Source of the DNA: Mallotus nudiflorus
Taxonomy: Eukaryota; Streptophyta; Magnoliopsida; Malpighiales; Euphorbiaceae
NCBI GenBank assembly: GCA_947683625.1
Contig: CANTUR010000675.1
Span: 1,972,364-2,036,363 of the forward strand
DNA length: 64,000 nt
Reading direction: 5' to 3'
Position numbers and translations under genes: made by a program
Notes under the pieces: model-generated
Told to the model about the DNA's origin: nothing
Databases searched by the model: none
What the model saw: the letters and a program-made list of their open reading frames with translations, nothing else
Part shown: positions 1 to 11,646 of the stretch, piece by piece
Layout: each line of letters starts with the position of its first letter
How positions within the stretch are numbered: the first letter of the stretch is position 1

Positions 1-1330
1 AGTATGGAACATTTATCTTTTAGTTTTAGTGAAAAAGTTTATTTTGTTAATTATTGTCAAAGAGCATTAAAATCCTTATGGTAAATATGTGCCTAGAAAT
101 ACATTAAAATGTACTTTGTATAGTTTCTTTAAACAAGAAAAAAAGAATTGCAAAATATTATTTGTAAATTTCAATGTACGTGTTTGTATTTGTAGTGATT
201 TTTGAAGTGATCATTGACTAATCATTCATATATGAGCTTTACTTGTCATTGGATTGATAATGAATGGTTAATGCAAAAACAAATTATTGCATTTAGAGTT
301 TTTGATGAATTCCATGCCACCGATAGTATTTCTAGAATAATTAAAAATATTTTGGAAGAGCATGATTTAGTGAATTTTTTTTTCAATTTGTTTTGATAAT
401 GAGACTGCAAGTACTATTTTAATTAATGCTCTTCAAGATATTTGTCAACCAAATATTGGCAAAAAAAAAAAAAAAATTCATGTTAGGCATACATGTCATG
501 TTTTAAATTTATATGTATAAAATGGTTTAATATTTTTGGATGTGCTTATTTCTTCTATTAAAAATACAACATTTTTATGCACACATCTAAAAGTTTTGAA
601 ATAATGGGAAAATTTTGTAGAGACAATGGTAAAAAAAAATAAATTCAAGAGATGTTCCAACTTGGTGGAATTCAACTTATGAATTACTAAACGAGTTATA
701 TGGATATAAAATTTTGTTTTGTATTTTTATTTCTAATAATGTGCCACAAATTAATTTATTTCCACAAAATTGGAAAGGTTGTAAAAAAAATTTAGAAATT
801 TTAAAAGTTTTAAATTACGCACCTTATGTTTTAAGTGGTGTTTATTATAGTACTTCTCAATTATTATTAATTGAATGTATTAAATTGTTAGTGCATTGCA
901 AGAGAACGAGAAATTATTTGTTTTAAAAGAATTAAATTTAATAAGGATAGTAAAATGGTTAAATTATTTTAAATGTAATTCATTAATTAATTTTTTTGCA
1001 TGTTTTTTTATCCTAAATGTAAATTAGATGGTTTGAAGTACTTAAATAACTTTAAAATAAACAATTTAAATGTAATTTATATTAATTTTTTAAAATATTA
1101 TTATTTTTTAAGATGCAAATAATTTATTTTAATTAAAAATATTATTTACTTTTTATTTACAAAAATCTAATCGGCCGAATTAAAACCACGAATTGAAACC
1201 AGCTTGTTTAAAATCAGTTTGGAATTAGAGGTTGAACAGATTTCGATTCAACTTCACCTTTGGTAGAATCATGAACCTGTAATTATGTACGAAAATCAGC
1301 CAATTCACCAATGGTGGCGAGGGCTACTTT
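1..1330 (+). mobile_element. hAT-superfamily DNA transposon remnant, truncated by the window edge
   Basis: The segment holds broken transposase reading frames (described separately) and then AT-rich DNA. It ends in a stretch at about 1170-1320 rich in GGCCGAATT, GAAACC and AACCTG words. These look like the degenerate AACCGG/GGTTC repeats found at the ends of many plant hAT elements. The left end lies outside the window, so terminal inverted repeats and the target duplication cannot be checked. The superfamily call rests on the transposase fragments. The right boundary is approximate. Confidence 0.6.
95..930 (+). pseudogene. hAT transposase (RICESLEEPER/zinc-finger BED type), fragmentary
   Basis: Three frames together resemble the middle of plant hAT transposases. 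The most readable block (about 220-396) includes TCHWIDNEWLMQKQIIAF followed by a conserved HATDSISRIIKNILEEHDLVN stretch. After a frameshift near 397 comes a DNETASTILINALQDICQPNI-like part, then HVRHTCHVLNLYV (about 478-520), matching the cysteine/histidine motif before the catalytic core's second half. A third block (about 650-925) starts with a VPTWWNSTYELL-like motif and has NVPQINLFPQNWKGCKKNLE. In intact family members these lie in one protein of about 650-700 residues that cuts and pastes the transposon in the nucleus. Here the N-terminal BED finger and C-terminal dimerisation domain are not seen. Frameshifts, stops and an A-rich run at 462-476 make it non-functional. Confidence 0.72.
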
Positions 1331-1479
1331 TGTAGAATCTTTTAGTAATTTGTATTTCTATAAACTGGAAATTAAAATTAAATATAAATAAACAAAAGAA
1401 AAATAAAAGAAAAGAAAAGAAAGAAAAATAAGTTGAAGCTGGGAGGCCGTCTCTAAACCTCACACCTAAATCTGGGGAA

Positions 1480-2625
1480 GGGATAACAACATTTTTAATT
1501 CTATAACTTATATCATTTTTTTAAATTAAGTTTTATAAGTAACTGTTTTTACAATCAAGTTTTATAAGTTTTAAAAAGTCTTTCCGTTAATTATATCCAT
1601 TAGTCAATTCAATTTTCTATTAGTAATCCCTTAAAATTAAACTTTTCTTTTAAATTTCAGTTCTAAAAATTTTAAAAAATATATTATTTTCATATTTTAA
1701 ATAATTATTGTTTATTTATGATTTATTTTATTATTTTAGTTGCAAAAAAAACTATATAACTCACTAAAATAATATCAAAAAATAAAAAATAAAAATATTT
1801 TTTCTTAAATTACTGGTTTAATAAGCAACTTTAAATAAAATTAATAAAATATTTTAGATATATAATTTTAATTGATATATCATAATGAATAATTTTTTTA
1901 TATGGATAAAACTCCACCAATTTTGACAATGTTATAATTTGTGTTACATTTTAAATAATTTTTAAATTCAATTGAATTTAAAATAGATATTTTAAAAAAA
2001 ATTCTTTAATATAGACTATTTTATAATAAATATTTGAGCAATTAAATAAGTGAACACATTATTTTATAAAATAGCTTAATGTAGAGAAATATATATATAT
2101 TTTTTTGAAAATATCTAATTCAAATATAATTGAATTCAATAGATATTTAAAATCTAACACAAATTATAATGTCGATAAAACTAATTGAATTTATGTAAAT
2201 ATAAAAAGTTGTATTAATATATGATATTTTAATTAAACTTATTTATTTTAAACAATTAAAATAATACTTGATTAATTTTATTTGTCATTGTTAATGCAAC
2301 TAATAATTTAAGAAAATAATATTTTTAATTTTTTGATATTATTTTTACTGACTAAATACAACCTTTATGAAAATTAAATAATATAATAAATTATAAATAA
2401 AAATAAAAATTATTTATTTAAAATATAAAATTTTTTCAAGTTTTAGGACTAAAATGTGAAAAAAAAAAGTTCAATTTTAATGGTTGACTAACGGATAGGA
2501 CTAATGGATAAGACTAACAGAAAGACTTTCTGAAACTTATACAACTTGATTGTAAAGAAAATTCATTGTAAGACTTAATTTAAAAAACGATATAAGTTAT
2601 AGGACTAAAAATGTTATTATTCCTC
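1480..2625. mobile_element. Foldback MITE: long near-continuous inverted repeat
   Basis: The left end (GGGATAACAACATTTTTAAT...) and the reverse complement of the right end (GGAATAATAACATTTTTAGT...) match for well over 130 bp. The match includes the blocks CTATAACTTATATC, ACAATCAAGTT, AAGTCTTTC and GTTA...ATCCATTAGTC. It continues inward with indels, for example ATAATATCAAAAAAT on the left against ATTTTTTGATATTAT on the right, and TTATAATTTGTGTTA against its complement. The symmetry axis is near 2052, so almost the whole segment is one imperfect palindrome. There is no coding capacity. The long arms suggest a Mutator-like or foldback non-autonomous DNA element. I could not confirm a target duplication. 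Confidence 0.8.
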
Positions 2626-2823
2626 TAGGGAACATGAGTTTGAGGGATTTTAAGTTCCATTTTTAATTACCTAATCTTTTCCCTTTCCTTGTCTTCAATT
2701 TGTTTCCTTTGTTTTATTATAGCTAATGAGTTTTCAATGATCTTTCAACTTTTCTCATCAATTTCTTTTTCTTCCTAATCTTTTAAATAATTGTGTTGCT
2801 CCATTTTCATGTTCTTAGCATTT
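2626..2823. other. Short AT-rich spacer, no feature seen
   Basis: Pyrimidine-rich stretch between the foldback element and the next MITE. No coding frame, RNA gene or repeat was recognised. Confidence 0.5.
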
Positions 2824-2888
2824 AGGGTTTATTTGGCTAAGTAATTGTTGATAGCTATTGTTGTTAGCTAATAGTTGGTAGTTGTTTG

Positions 2889-3679
2889 TGCCATAATTGA
2901 AATTTAAATGGCCAAATTTGATTTAATTAAAAGTTTAAAGCCTAAGAAACCCAAACCATAAGTGCAACTTAATAAGTAGAAGGTTTTGAAGATAGAAATT
3001 ATTGTTCATGGTTGCTTAGGGAAGTGAAATTACAAGAACTTATTTCTCTAAAAATAAAAAAATGTAAAATTACTAGGAGAAGTAAACTAAAGAGAAGGTT
3101 ACAACAGTTAAATAAAAAATACAAAAAAATTCTGGAAATTATCTATACATTGATAACGAAGAAGATTTTGGATAAACATGCCTTAGGAAAAAAGATCACG
3201 CTTGGAGAAGAAGGATTCCAAGGAGTTACACGAATTTGTTCCTACAGAAAACAGAAGAAACTCTTGAGTTAAAGAATTAATTAGGAGAAGTAGCCTGCAA
3301 AGAAATATGTCTATAAAAGCAAAGAGAGCAGGGACATCTATGAATGGACCAATCATCTACATCAATCTATAAATCTACAACCATTTTTAATTATCATGAG
3401 CCAATAATTTTTACTGTCATTTTCTTTAGTTTACTAATAGCATTGTCTTTATTCTACTTTTATTTGTGTACTAAGATTTGAAATCAATACAATTTCCCTT
3501 TTAATTGCTCAAATAACCTATGTTATTTTCAAATTTATTTTCATTTATGAAATCCAAACAAATTATGGTAAAAGAGTATGGGGATCTACAAATTTTCTGG
3601 AAGAAGTCAATTTATTTTTTAAGACTTAGCTCCTCTAACACACTCGTAATCACTCAAAACCCAAAAAAAAAAGTAACAA
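2889..3679 (+). repeat. 5' LTR of element A
   Basis: Begins TGCCATAATTGAAATT and ends near ...AGTAACA. It matches 9063-9866 closely: shared blocks include GGCCAAATTTGATTTAATTA, GTGCAACTTAATAAGTAGAAG and the block before CACTCAAAA. It lacks about 33 bp present near the start of the 3' copy. The copies differ at many positions, implying an old insertion. Confidence 0.8.
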
Positions 3680-3684
3680 TCTTT

Positions 3685-3703
3685 TGGCACACCTAGTGGG
3701 ATT
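3685..3703 (+). other. Probable primer-binding site of element A
   Basis: TTGGCACACCTAGTGGGA lies a few bases after the 5' LTR, where a tRNA primer would anneal. It resembles the TGGCRC...GTGGGA class of plant retrotransposon primer sites. The matching tRNA was not determined. Confidence 0.5.
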
Positions 3704-3717
3704 CATTTTTCAATAAG

Positions 3718-5160
3718 ATGAAGAAATTTAAAGAAATTTTCGAAGTTGGTTATTAGACTAACAATTCACCTATAAACCCAAGTGGTTTCTGGAAACAAAT
3801 GAATGAAGGCTTGGTGCCTCATGATCACTTTTGGAATGAGGCACTTTTTGGCTATTCAAACCAAAATTTGAATATCATTGATACTACTGGTAGTTGTAAG
3901 GGCACTAAGGCCTAGGCTATTTTAATATAAAGAATGAAGGCTCTACAGGATATAATGCCTCAGATGATTCATTCTCTGCATCAATCTAATAATTCTAGTA
4001 GCATTAGTATTGAAAATTTTAAGAAAATGTTGGAGGATATTATGTAATCATTTTCCAAAATGAATGAGCAAGCATCCAAATAGGATACTATATCCAAACC
4101 AATTATGGCCTAGGATGAGTCTATCAATTCTACAGAAATTGCTCCAGGAGTTTAATTGGTTACTGATAAAAGGACTAACCTAGCCTAGTAGCTAGGACTG
4201 TATGAACAAGAAGAAAAAGGCCTCGGGGGGCATTGTTCTCATGAGAAAGAACTAATTCCCTAGGGCTATATGTTAAATCCCTATGCTCAATTGCCTTTTA
4301 CCCAAGCGTATATGCCACTTCTCTAAGGACAAAAGCAAGGCATAGGGAGAACACATAAAGAACAATTGATTCCTTAAGCTCAGACACTACTTCCCTAAGG
4401 CCAAAAACTAAATCCGTAAGGACAAGGACAAAACATAGAAGGTGACATTTTACCTGAGGAATAGTCAATTCCATAAAGCAAAACATTGGTTCCTTAAGGT
4501 CAAATGTTGATGCATCAAGACCATTTTTCTTCTCCTCAATCCCCAAGGGTGGAAATGAGTCTGAATGCAGAAACGGAGATAGAGCTAATAGAGGAAAATT
4601 GACTTTCCTTAATGACATCAACCAAATCTGTTAATATGGATTCAAGAACACTGGTGGATCTAAAGAAAATCAAAGAAAAGGAGATGGTTTAGCATTCCAA
4701 GATGAATCCAAATAGGTTTAAAAATTATTGGAGGTCAGTTCCTTATAATAAATTTTTAACTCTAAACAAAGGGCCACATGCTCCAAATTTCTTTAGAAAC
4801 AACCATAGATTCAGACCAAGAAAGGATAAAAGGAATGCATTAAAATTAAATAGTGAATTTGGGTGCTACAATCTATTCCACCAAATAAGTAGTGGCGTAA
4901 AATGGAGCACATGAATTTTGCTCAATTGACTCATACATATAAAAAAAAGAATGTAGAGACAAAGGGCATTTAAGAGAAAGTAGAAGGAACAGAACATCCA
5001 ACCTAAAGCTAAGGTCAAACTCAAGCCTAAAACTACAGATGATCCATTTTCTAACAAAAGGAAGTACCTAATGGAAAGGATGAGGAACATACCAATAGAT
5101 TTCACACTTGGGGGGAAACTTCCCCAAGACAAATAGAAGGGGTCATCTTAGAAAAGTCAT
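3718..5160 (+). pseudogene. gag-like reading frame of element A, riddled with Gln-to-stop changes
   Basis: An ATG at 3718 opens a frame beginning MKKFKEIFEVGY. It can be followed for about 1.4 kb if many in-frame TAG and TAA codons are read as former CAG and CAA. Examples are 3913-3915 (K-A-stop-A) and the series between 4260 and 4500 where P-stop-G repeats point to an original proline-glutamine-rich P-Q-G repeat. The later part (about 4700-4914) is basic, with YWRSVPYNKF and NNHRFRPRKDKRN, as in nucleic-acid-binding gag C-termini. A TLGGKLPQ-like end lies near 5110. I recognise no CCHC knuckle. The gag assignment comes from position and composition; the protein family is unknown to me. Confidence 0.5.
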
Positions 5161-8100
5161 TAAGAGAGATAATTAATTCAATAATAATTTTTTCAATTAT
5201 CATTAATAACAAAAAATCCCTTAATGACTTCTTTATAGAAAATCCAATTGAAATTTTAAGCTTTAAAAGGGATTATTTTTCCTATCAAGTGATTGAATAT
5301 CACCTCCTTGTTAAGCCAAAAAAGGATGTCAAATGAGGTAGAGCTGAAAATATATCCCATTATATGGGAAAATAAAAATAAATAACTGGTCTCTAGCCAA
5401 GAATTTGCCACTAGCTGGCAATATTTTACTTTATGAGTTTTAGAAATTGGTTTGATAGCCATTATCTTAAATAAATAAAGTTTAAATTTTGTAAGTTCTT
5501 GTGTGTTTCTATTTATTTAGCAATTTTTTTATTTTGGTATGTTTATATTTATTGTTATTTCCTTTGTGTGTGAATAAGTTTTGTGATATGTTGATGAAAT
5601 TTCAGCAGCATAACGACTGAAAATTTGACATTTTGGTAATGCATGGCTATGATTTATATGTGTGATGTGATCAGTGGTGCTAAAAATTGAAAAATCTAGT
5701 TGATGGAAAACAAACAGGTAGATGCATAAAGGATAGTATATTCATCTTCCCTTACAACCAGAAAAATATCAAGGAGAAATGTAGATTGGTTGTTAAAAGC
5801 CAATATAAATTGGAATCCCCAAGGTGCATAGTAAAATCAAGAGCAAATTAATATTTGCATAATTCTCAGGCAAATAAATCACAAAATTTAGGCTAAATAT
5901 ACAACTAATTTGGCCTTAAAATAATAAGTGCCTTGGAATATAAAGAGCTATGCAAATAGACATTATTTTGGCTTAATTGCTAAAACAAAAAAAGTAAATT
6001 TGCTCTGTAAACTTTACAAAGGGTGTCTGTGGTTTTCTAAACCACATGCTAGTATGCAATGATGTACCAATATCTTACTAGTTTTCACTAGATAAACAAG
6101 TAGAATTCGCAAAGAAAAATAAATGGAAAGCCATTTCCCCAAGAAATTTGGCCTACAAAGAGAAAGAATATAGTCAACCAAAGGAATACTTTGTGCAAGT
6201 TTAATTAAATGAATTGTAAAGTGTTGGCAAATTCGTGCCAAAATAAATTTGGGAGAGTAGTCCTAAAAGAAGAAAGTAATGCATCTTAATGGTTTTCCCA
6301 AGGCAAAATAGGAGTTGAACCTGCAAGGAAATGCAAGAAGACAAATTTATTTTGGCCTAAAGGTTAAAATAATTTTAGTCTAAAAATTAAACTTGCAGAA
6401 GGAAGTCCATGTTTTGCTTAAAATATAAGATCTTGGTCAAAGAGGGACACTTCATGTTGGCCAAAACTTGATAAGAATACAGAGAGTTATTAAGATATTT
6501 GGTTTAATAAATGTATTTTTAAGGCTTTGGGGCCTTTAAAAATTAAAATGTTGATAACAGACTTGGAGCTAAAAATGAGATAGTTCTGAGGAATGATATT
6601 AATCTAGCCATTTCATGAGCAAACTTGAAACTAAAATCCATGGAAAATTTTCTAAAATATTCTCAGAATTTTGGCAACAAGAGCAAATATAAATATAACT
6701 ATGGAGATGATATTTGAAATGGCTAAACATGGCCTATGAAAGTGTAGCGTAATAAAATTCTACCAAGAATTAAAAAGAAATTATTTTCGCTACAATTGCC
6801 AAGATAAAGGCAAGAAATAATTAAAGCATAAATTGCATTCTAATTTTGACTATAGAAGCCAAAATTGTGCCTAAAGTGAAGTTCTTGGTTTAAAGAGCCC
6901 AAAATCATGTTTATTCCCCATGAGCCTTATTTTGGCAACATATGCTAAAATAAAAGTTGCAAGATTAAGAGCTGAAATTTTTTTTAAAATATTTAGTCTA
7001 AATTTGGAGGGGTTTTAGAGAACTAAGTTTAAGTAGCATTCTTGAGTTATTTGAGACATGAAAAGCTTGGAACAAATAGTGTCCATCTTTATAAATGGGC
7101 TAACAAAATTCCTAAAATAATTATTAGCCAAAGCTAGGCTAATTAAATCGCTATTAATTTGCTCTAAAGATACCCATGAGTAATAAAAAAAAATTGGCAA
7201 AGTAAGGAGGTGCCCCATGTTTAAAAATAAATTGCCAAAATTTAAGCCAAAATTCTTAGTTCTTAAAGCTAAACAAATAAATTTTGGCTAAGAGAAGAAC
7301 AAATGTGTAAATGCCAAGATCATTTAAACTACAAGTGCCAAGGTAACTTAAAGCTAAAAACAATTAAATTTGCTTTTTGGCTTAAGTAATTAGGATTAAA
7401 CTTGTGACATTAAAGCTAAACATGCATATGGTCATACTAGAGATACAAATTTTGACAAAGATTAAGTAATATGAAAGCCAAAAACTAGTGCATGAAATTT
7501 AACTAAAGGGAAGTAATATTTTAAAGTCAAATTATAAATTTTCTTGGCCACGCCAAAATTTCAATAATTTGGCTATATGATTAACTAAGTTAGCATGGCT
7601 CTTAAAACATAACAATGCATAGTGATTGGCCAAGAACAAAAAAATTGCAAAGGATAAAGATGACTAAAATATGTATAAAGATTTGGCTAAATATGGAGTG
7701 CAATGTGATTATTTTAGCATAGATTGCTAAAATATACTCAAAGATTATCAAATCTAAAGAATGGCTAATGGTGAACCAATAATTTTAATTTTTGATTTAA
7801 GCTAAAATTTAGCCAAGTATTCAAGCTATCAAGGCATCACATTTTGATTAGCAAATGACAAAGCCAAACAAAATTAAGATAATTTAGCTAGAGGCTCAAG
7901 ATTATTCTTTTATGCAAATTAAAAATACAAAAATTATTTTGGCACGAAGATTGCCAAAATAAAGCCGAGTTTCTACAAGACTAAATCAACCAAAATCAAT
8001 AAAATTTGGCTAATAAATATTTTCATTAAGGTCCAACATATCTCAAAGCATCTAAATGCACAAGTCTTTAAAAATAGACAAAATCACCAAATTAATGAGC

Positions 8101-9062
8101 ATTTGGCTAGGCAAATAATAAAAGTTTACAAGCTCCACTCCAAATCTTTCAAAATGCATTAGAAGCTCATAATATCAAATTAAAAGTAGTCGGGTTAAAA
8201 TCCATAAATTGCTTGGTTAAAATAACATAATTTTCCCTTTGGGGTTAGTAGCTTAGGAGATCATCACCCTCCATACGAGGGTAAAGTTTTAGTTGCAAAT
8301 ATATTGCAAAAGAACACCATCAAGTTCTCATAGATAAGAGTTACCAACCATCAATTCTCTACACAAGGACAACACCTTAATATTTTATTAAAATTAAAGA
8401 GTAAATTGAGGAATTAAATTCACCTTGTCTAAATTTCTTCCTTGAATAGATTTTTAATTGAAAATGTTGTGTTGGTCCTTAAGGATTTGGCTTTGAAGTT
8501 GTATGAATTTGGCAATGAGGATCATGCTTGAATGGATGAAGGTGAATGGCTTCTCCTTGCTCTGATGGTACAACAATATGGAGATTGCTGTTGACCAAGG
8601 GGAAGCGAGCAACAACACTAGTGGAGGTGCTGCCCGGAACATTAGCAGCAACGTTACGTTGCCTGTCACTGGTGACGTGCAAAATGCGAGCAGCAAGCTG
8701 CTGCTCTCTATACGTTGCTTATGAGTTATTCTATTTAGGTGAGTTGCTGTCTAGAAAGAGAAGGGGTAGCAGCTGAGTGATCGACAACAGCTTAGACAGT
8801 GGATGAGGAGGTATCGGTGTGTAAAAAAAACAAAGAACTAGACTAGAAGAAGGAAAAGTCATGGTGAAAAAAAAACAAGAAGAAAAGATATGACAATTTT
8901 AAAACAAAAAAAAAACTTTAATGGGCCACCTTTTTTTTGCATCTGATGAAGTTTCATGGCCTGTGTTATCATTCAAGGAAAAAATATATATTCATGGGTT
9001 TTATTTTACATGTAAATTAGCTTTGGCGTGCCCAAGCTAATTACATGCGAGGACATTATTTA
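5161..9062 (+). other. Non-coding interior of element A
   Basis: About 3.9 kb with no supported gene. From about 5880 to 8110 the words TTTTGGC, ATTTGGCTAA and GCCAAAAT recur on both strands every 50-150 bp (for example 5969, 6147, 6351, 6673, 6932, 7283, 7569, 7685, 7940, 8007, 8103). This suggests decay of an ancestral repeat or strong compositional drift. Around 8510-8780 the sequence becomes clearly more GC-rich and is open in several frames on both strands. A tract of A and G runs (8820-8920) follows. The 3' LTR is preceded by an AAGCTAATTACATGCGAGGACATTATTTA leader rather than a clear purine tract. Confidence 0.6.
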
Positions 9063-9866
9063 TACCATAATTGAAATTTTTGGCTAAAATATGAAGGCCA
9101 TTAGAATAATGGCCAAATTTGATTTAATTAAAATTTTAAAACCCAAGAAACCCAGTCCATAGGTGCAACTTAATAAGTAGAAGGAATATAAATTATTGTT
9201 CAAAGTTGCTTGGAGAAGTGAATTACGGGAATTTATTTCTCCAAAAATGGAAAAATGAAAAATTACTTAGAGAAATAAACTAAGAAGAAGGTTACAACAG
9301 TTAAAGGAAAAATATTAGACAATTTTGGAAATTATCTGTACATTAATGAAGAAGAAGATTCTAGATAAACATTTTTTAGGGAAAAAGATCAAGCCTGGAG
9401 AAGAAGGATTCTGAGGAATTACACGAATTTATTCCTGTAGGAAACAGAAGAAACTCTTGAGTTGGAGAATTAATTGGGAGAAGTAGCTTGTAAGGAAATA
9501 TGTCTATGAAAGTAAGGAGAGCAGGGACATCTACGAACAGACCAATCATCTAAACCAATTCACAAATCTACAATCGTCTTCAATTATCATTAGCTAAGCA
9601 TTTTTACTATTATTTTCTTTAATTTACCAATAGCACTATCTTTATTCTACTTTTGTTTTTGTGCTAAACTCTGAAATCAATACAATTTCCTTTTAATTGG
9701 TCAAATAACCTTTGTTATTTTTAAATTTATTTTCATTTGTAAAATCCAAGTAAATTATGGCAAAAGATCTTGAGGATCCACAAATTGTCTAGAAGAAGTC
9801 AGTTCATTTTTTAGGACTTAACTTCTCTGGCACACTTGTAGTCACTCAAAAAACCAAAAATAACCA
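9063..9866 (+). repeat. 3' LTR of element A
   Basis: Begins TACCATAATTGAAATT and ends near ...AATAACCA, collinear with 2889-3679. It carries an extra TGGCTAAAATATGAAGGCC-type insertion of about 33 bp near 9080-9112. The first dinucleotide is TA here but TG in the 5' copy, which could be a single transition. Confidence 0.8.
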
Positions 9867-10122
9867 ATAGTAGCTGGTTAATGTTATGTGTTTGGTAAAA
9901 TTATTTACAATTATTGACGTTTATGTGTTGAATGACTATTATAGATGTTAATTAATTTTAAAATTTTACATTTATTATAATTTATTTTATTTATATGTTG
10001 AATTGTATTTCAATATACATATTAATTTTAATAAATATTTTATATCTATAATTTTTAAATATTGAAATTATTAATAATAATAATAATAATAATATAAATT
10101 TGATATCTTTTATATGTGTATG

Positions 10123-10161
10123 TGTGTGTGTGTCTATGCGTCACGCATAGACACACACACA
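10123..10161. repeat. Perfect 19-bp inverted repeat (hairpin) inside the MITE
   Basis: TGTGTGTGTGTCTATGCGT (10123-10141) is followed by one C and then its exact reverse complement (10143-10161). ATA and AAT microsatellite runs flank it on both sides (about 10072-10100 and 10184-10200). The hairpin contains the ATGCGT/ACGCAT arm and a TG/CA run. It may be the centre of symmetry of the host MITE. Confidence 0.85.
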
Positions 10162-10519
10162 TATGCTTAAATGTAATAAAATTATGTAATAATAATAATA
10201 TAAATTTAATATTTTTTATGAGTGTGTGTATGCATAAGAGAAAAATTAACATATAAAAATGTAGCTATTAGTTTAATTTAGACATATAAGGATATTTAGT
10301 AATTATATTTAAATAAATAAGGTTAATTGAGTAGTTTTATTTGGATATATGAGAGTGATTCTTAAAAAGCTCCAAATTTGAGTTGATAAGAACTGTAGTT
10401 GATAGATGTCCCAACAACTATCAGAATCTTTTTAAAAAAATTTATCAAACACTATTTTATAACTAATTGGAACTGAATAGCCATCAGCTACACTTCAATG
10501 GCTAAATCAAACACCCTTT

Positions 10520-11605
10520 AATTTTAGTGACAATAAGTGAATTAACTTCAGAATGCCAAACCAAAAACATTTGTTTTTTCTTGAAAAACTAAGGCAATGG
10601 AGTTTGTATTTACAAGTCATATATTGTGGGTTTTCTCTTTTCTTGATTTTCCACAAAGAAGAAAGTATCATGCTTCAAACAATGTCCTATAGCTTTTGCG
10701 ATGTCTGGGAAAAAAACAAAAGGGGAATATGTTGTAATTTGGTATCTAATGGGATGGACATATGTTCATGAGATGCAATGGATTGCTCAGTTTGAATCAT
10801 GCAGTCATAATCATGAGGAGTATTTACTAAAAGGCCTAATTACTTAAAAAAAAAATTCGAACTTCATGACTTCTAACAATTTTAGCATATTTTTTTTACT
10901 TAAAAAGTCATCAACTTTATATTTTTTTAACAATTTTAATTTTTTTTTTTTGACATTTATAAACAATTTTTAATAATTTTAAGATATATATTTTTTAAAT
11001 TTTATTGTTAAAATTATTAAAACTCGTGAAGTTCATAATTTTTTCAGATAATTAAGTCAATATTAAATTATATTTGCTCATTCTATTTTTTAACATTTTA
11101 TAAAATGTTGTAGTATTTAATATTACTACAACACCAACTTTTTTTAATTAAAAAAATAATTTAGCAAATTTAGAATTATTTATATACATTGAAAACATGA
11201 TTTTAGTTTGTTATTTCACCAATAGTTTTGTGAAATAACAAATTGAAATCATATTTCAATTTCTTATTTCAATTCATTGTCTAGATGTGGCTGCACAAGA
11301 AAATATCTAACAACTGATAGTGATGTTGTACCTTCTGTTTTTATACATCTTCTTTGTCTATGAACCATTACCAACCCATGTGTCTACTTCTAATTTTGTG
11401 CTGATACAAGTTGAAGATCAGTTAGGATGTGTTTTTACCGACCCAAATGGCCCAAGCTACTATCAAAACTCTCAATCAAAGACATTAAAATGATGGAAAG
11501 GCCGTAGAAATTAGATAGAATAAACAAAGCAAGGCCGATTAATAATGATTAAAAAAACAAAGGAATTATTGTTATTCGGTCATGTGACCACGGCCTGCTG
11601 ATGGG

Positions 11606-11646
<41 letters not shown>

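Larger units (their letters stand above)
2889..9866 (+). mobile_element. Element A: LTR retrotransposon with a gag-like frame but no recognisable pol
   Basis: Two direct repeats of about 0.8 kb bound the element, at 2889-3679 and 9063-9866. A primer-binding-like site follows the left one. The roughly 5.4-kb interior has one decayed reading frame near the 5' end and then more than 3 kb of AT-rich non-coding DNA. No protease, reverse transcriptase, RNase H or integrase motif was found in any frame. This resembles non-autonomous plant elements such as LARDs or TR-GAG elements, which depend on enzymes from relatives. A pol region decayed beyond recognition is the alternative. No clean target duplication was found. 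Confidence 0.75.
2824..10519. mobile_element. hAT-like MITE split by LTR retrotransposon A
   Basis: The outer ends look like a terminal inverted repeat pair: AGGGTTTATTTGGCTAA at 2824 and, on the minus strand from 10517, AGGGTGTTTGATTTAGCC. Inside both ends are short words of the AGCTATTG/AGCTAATAGTTGGTAGTTG kind, typical of a widespread plant hAT-type MITE. Removing element A (2889-9866) would leave about 720 bp, a normal MITE length. The 8-bp target duplication is not convincing, so the superfamily is tentative. Confidence 0.5.

Noticed and set aside
4298..4621. 107-codon open frame on the minus strand
   Set aside because: It is the antisense shadow of the proline/glutamine-rich gag-like frame of element A; the open length comes from the repeated P-Q-G codons.
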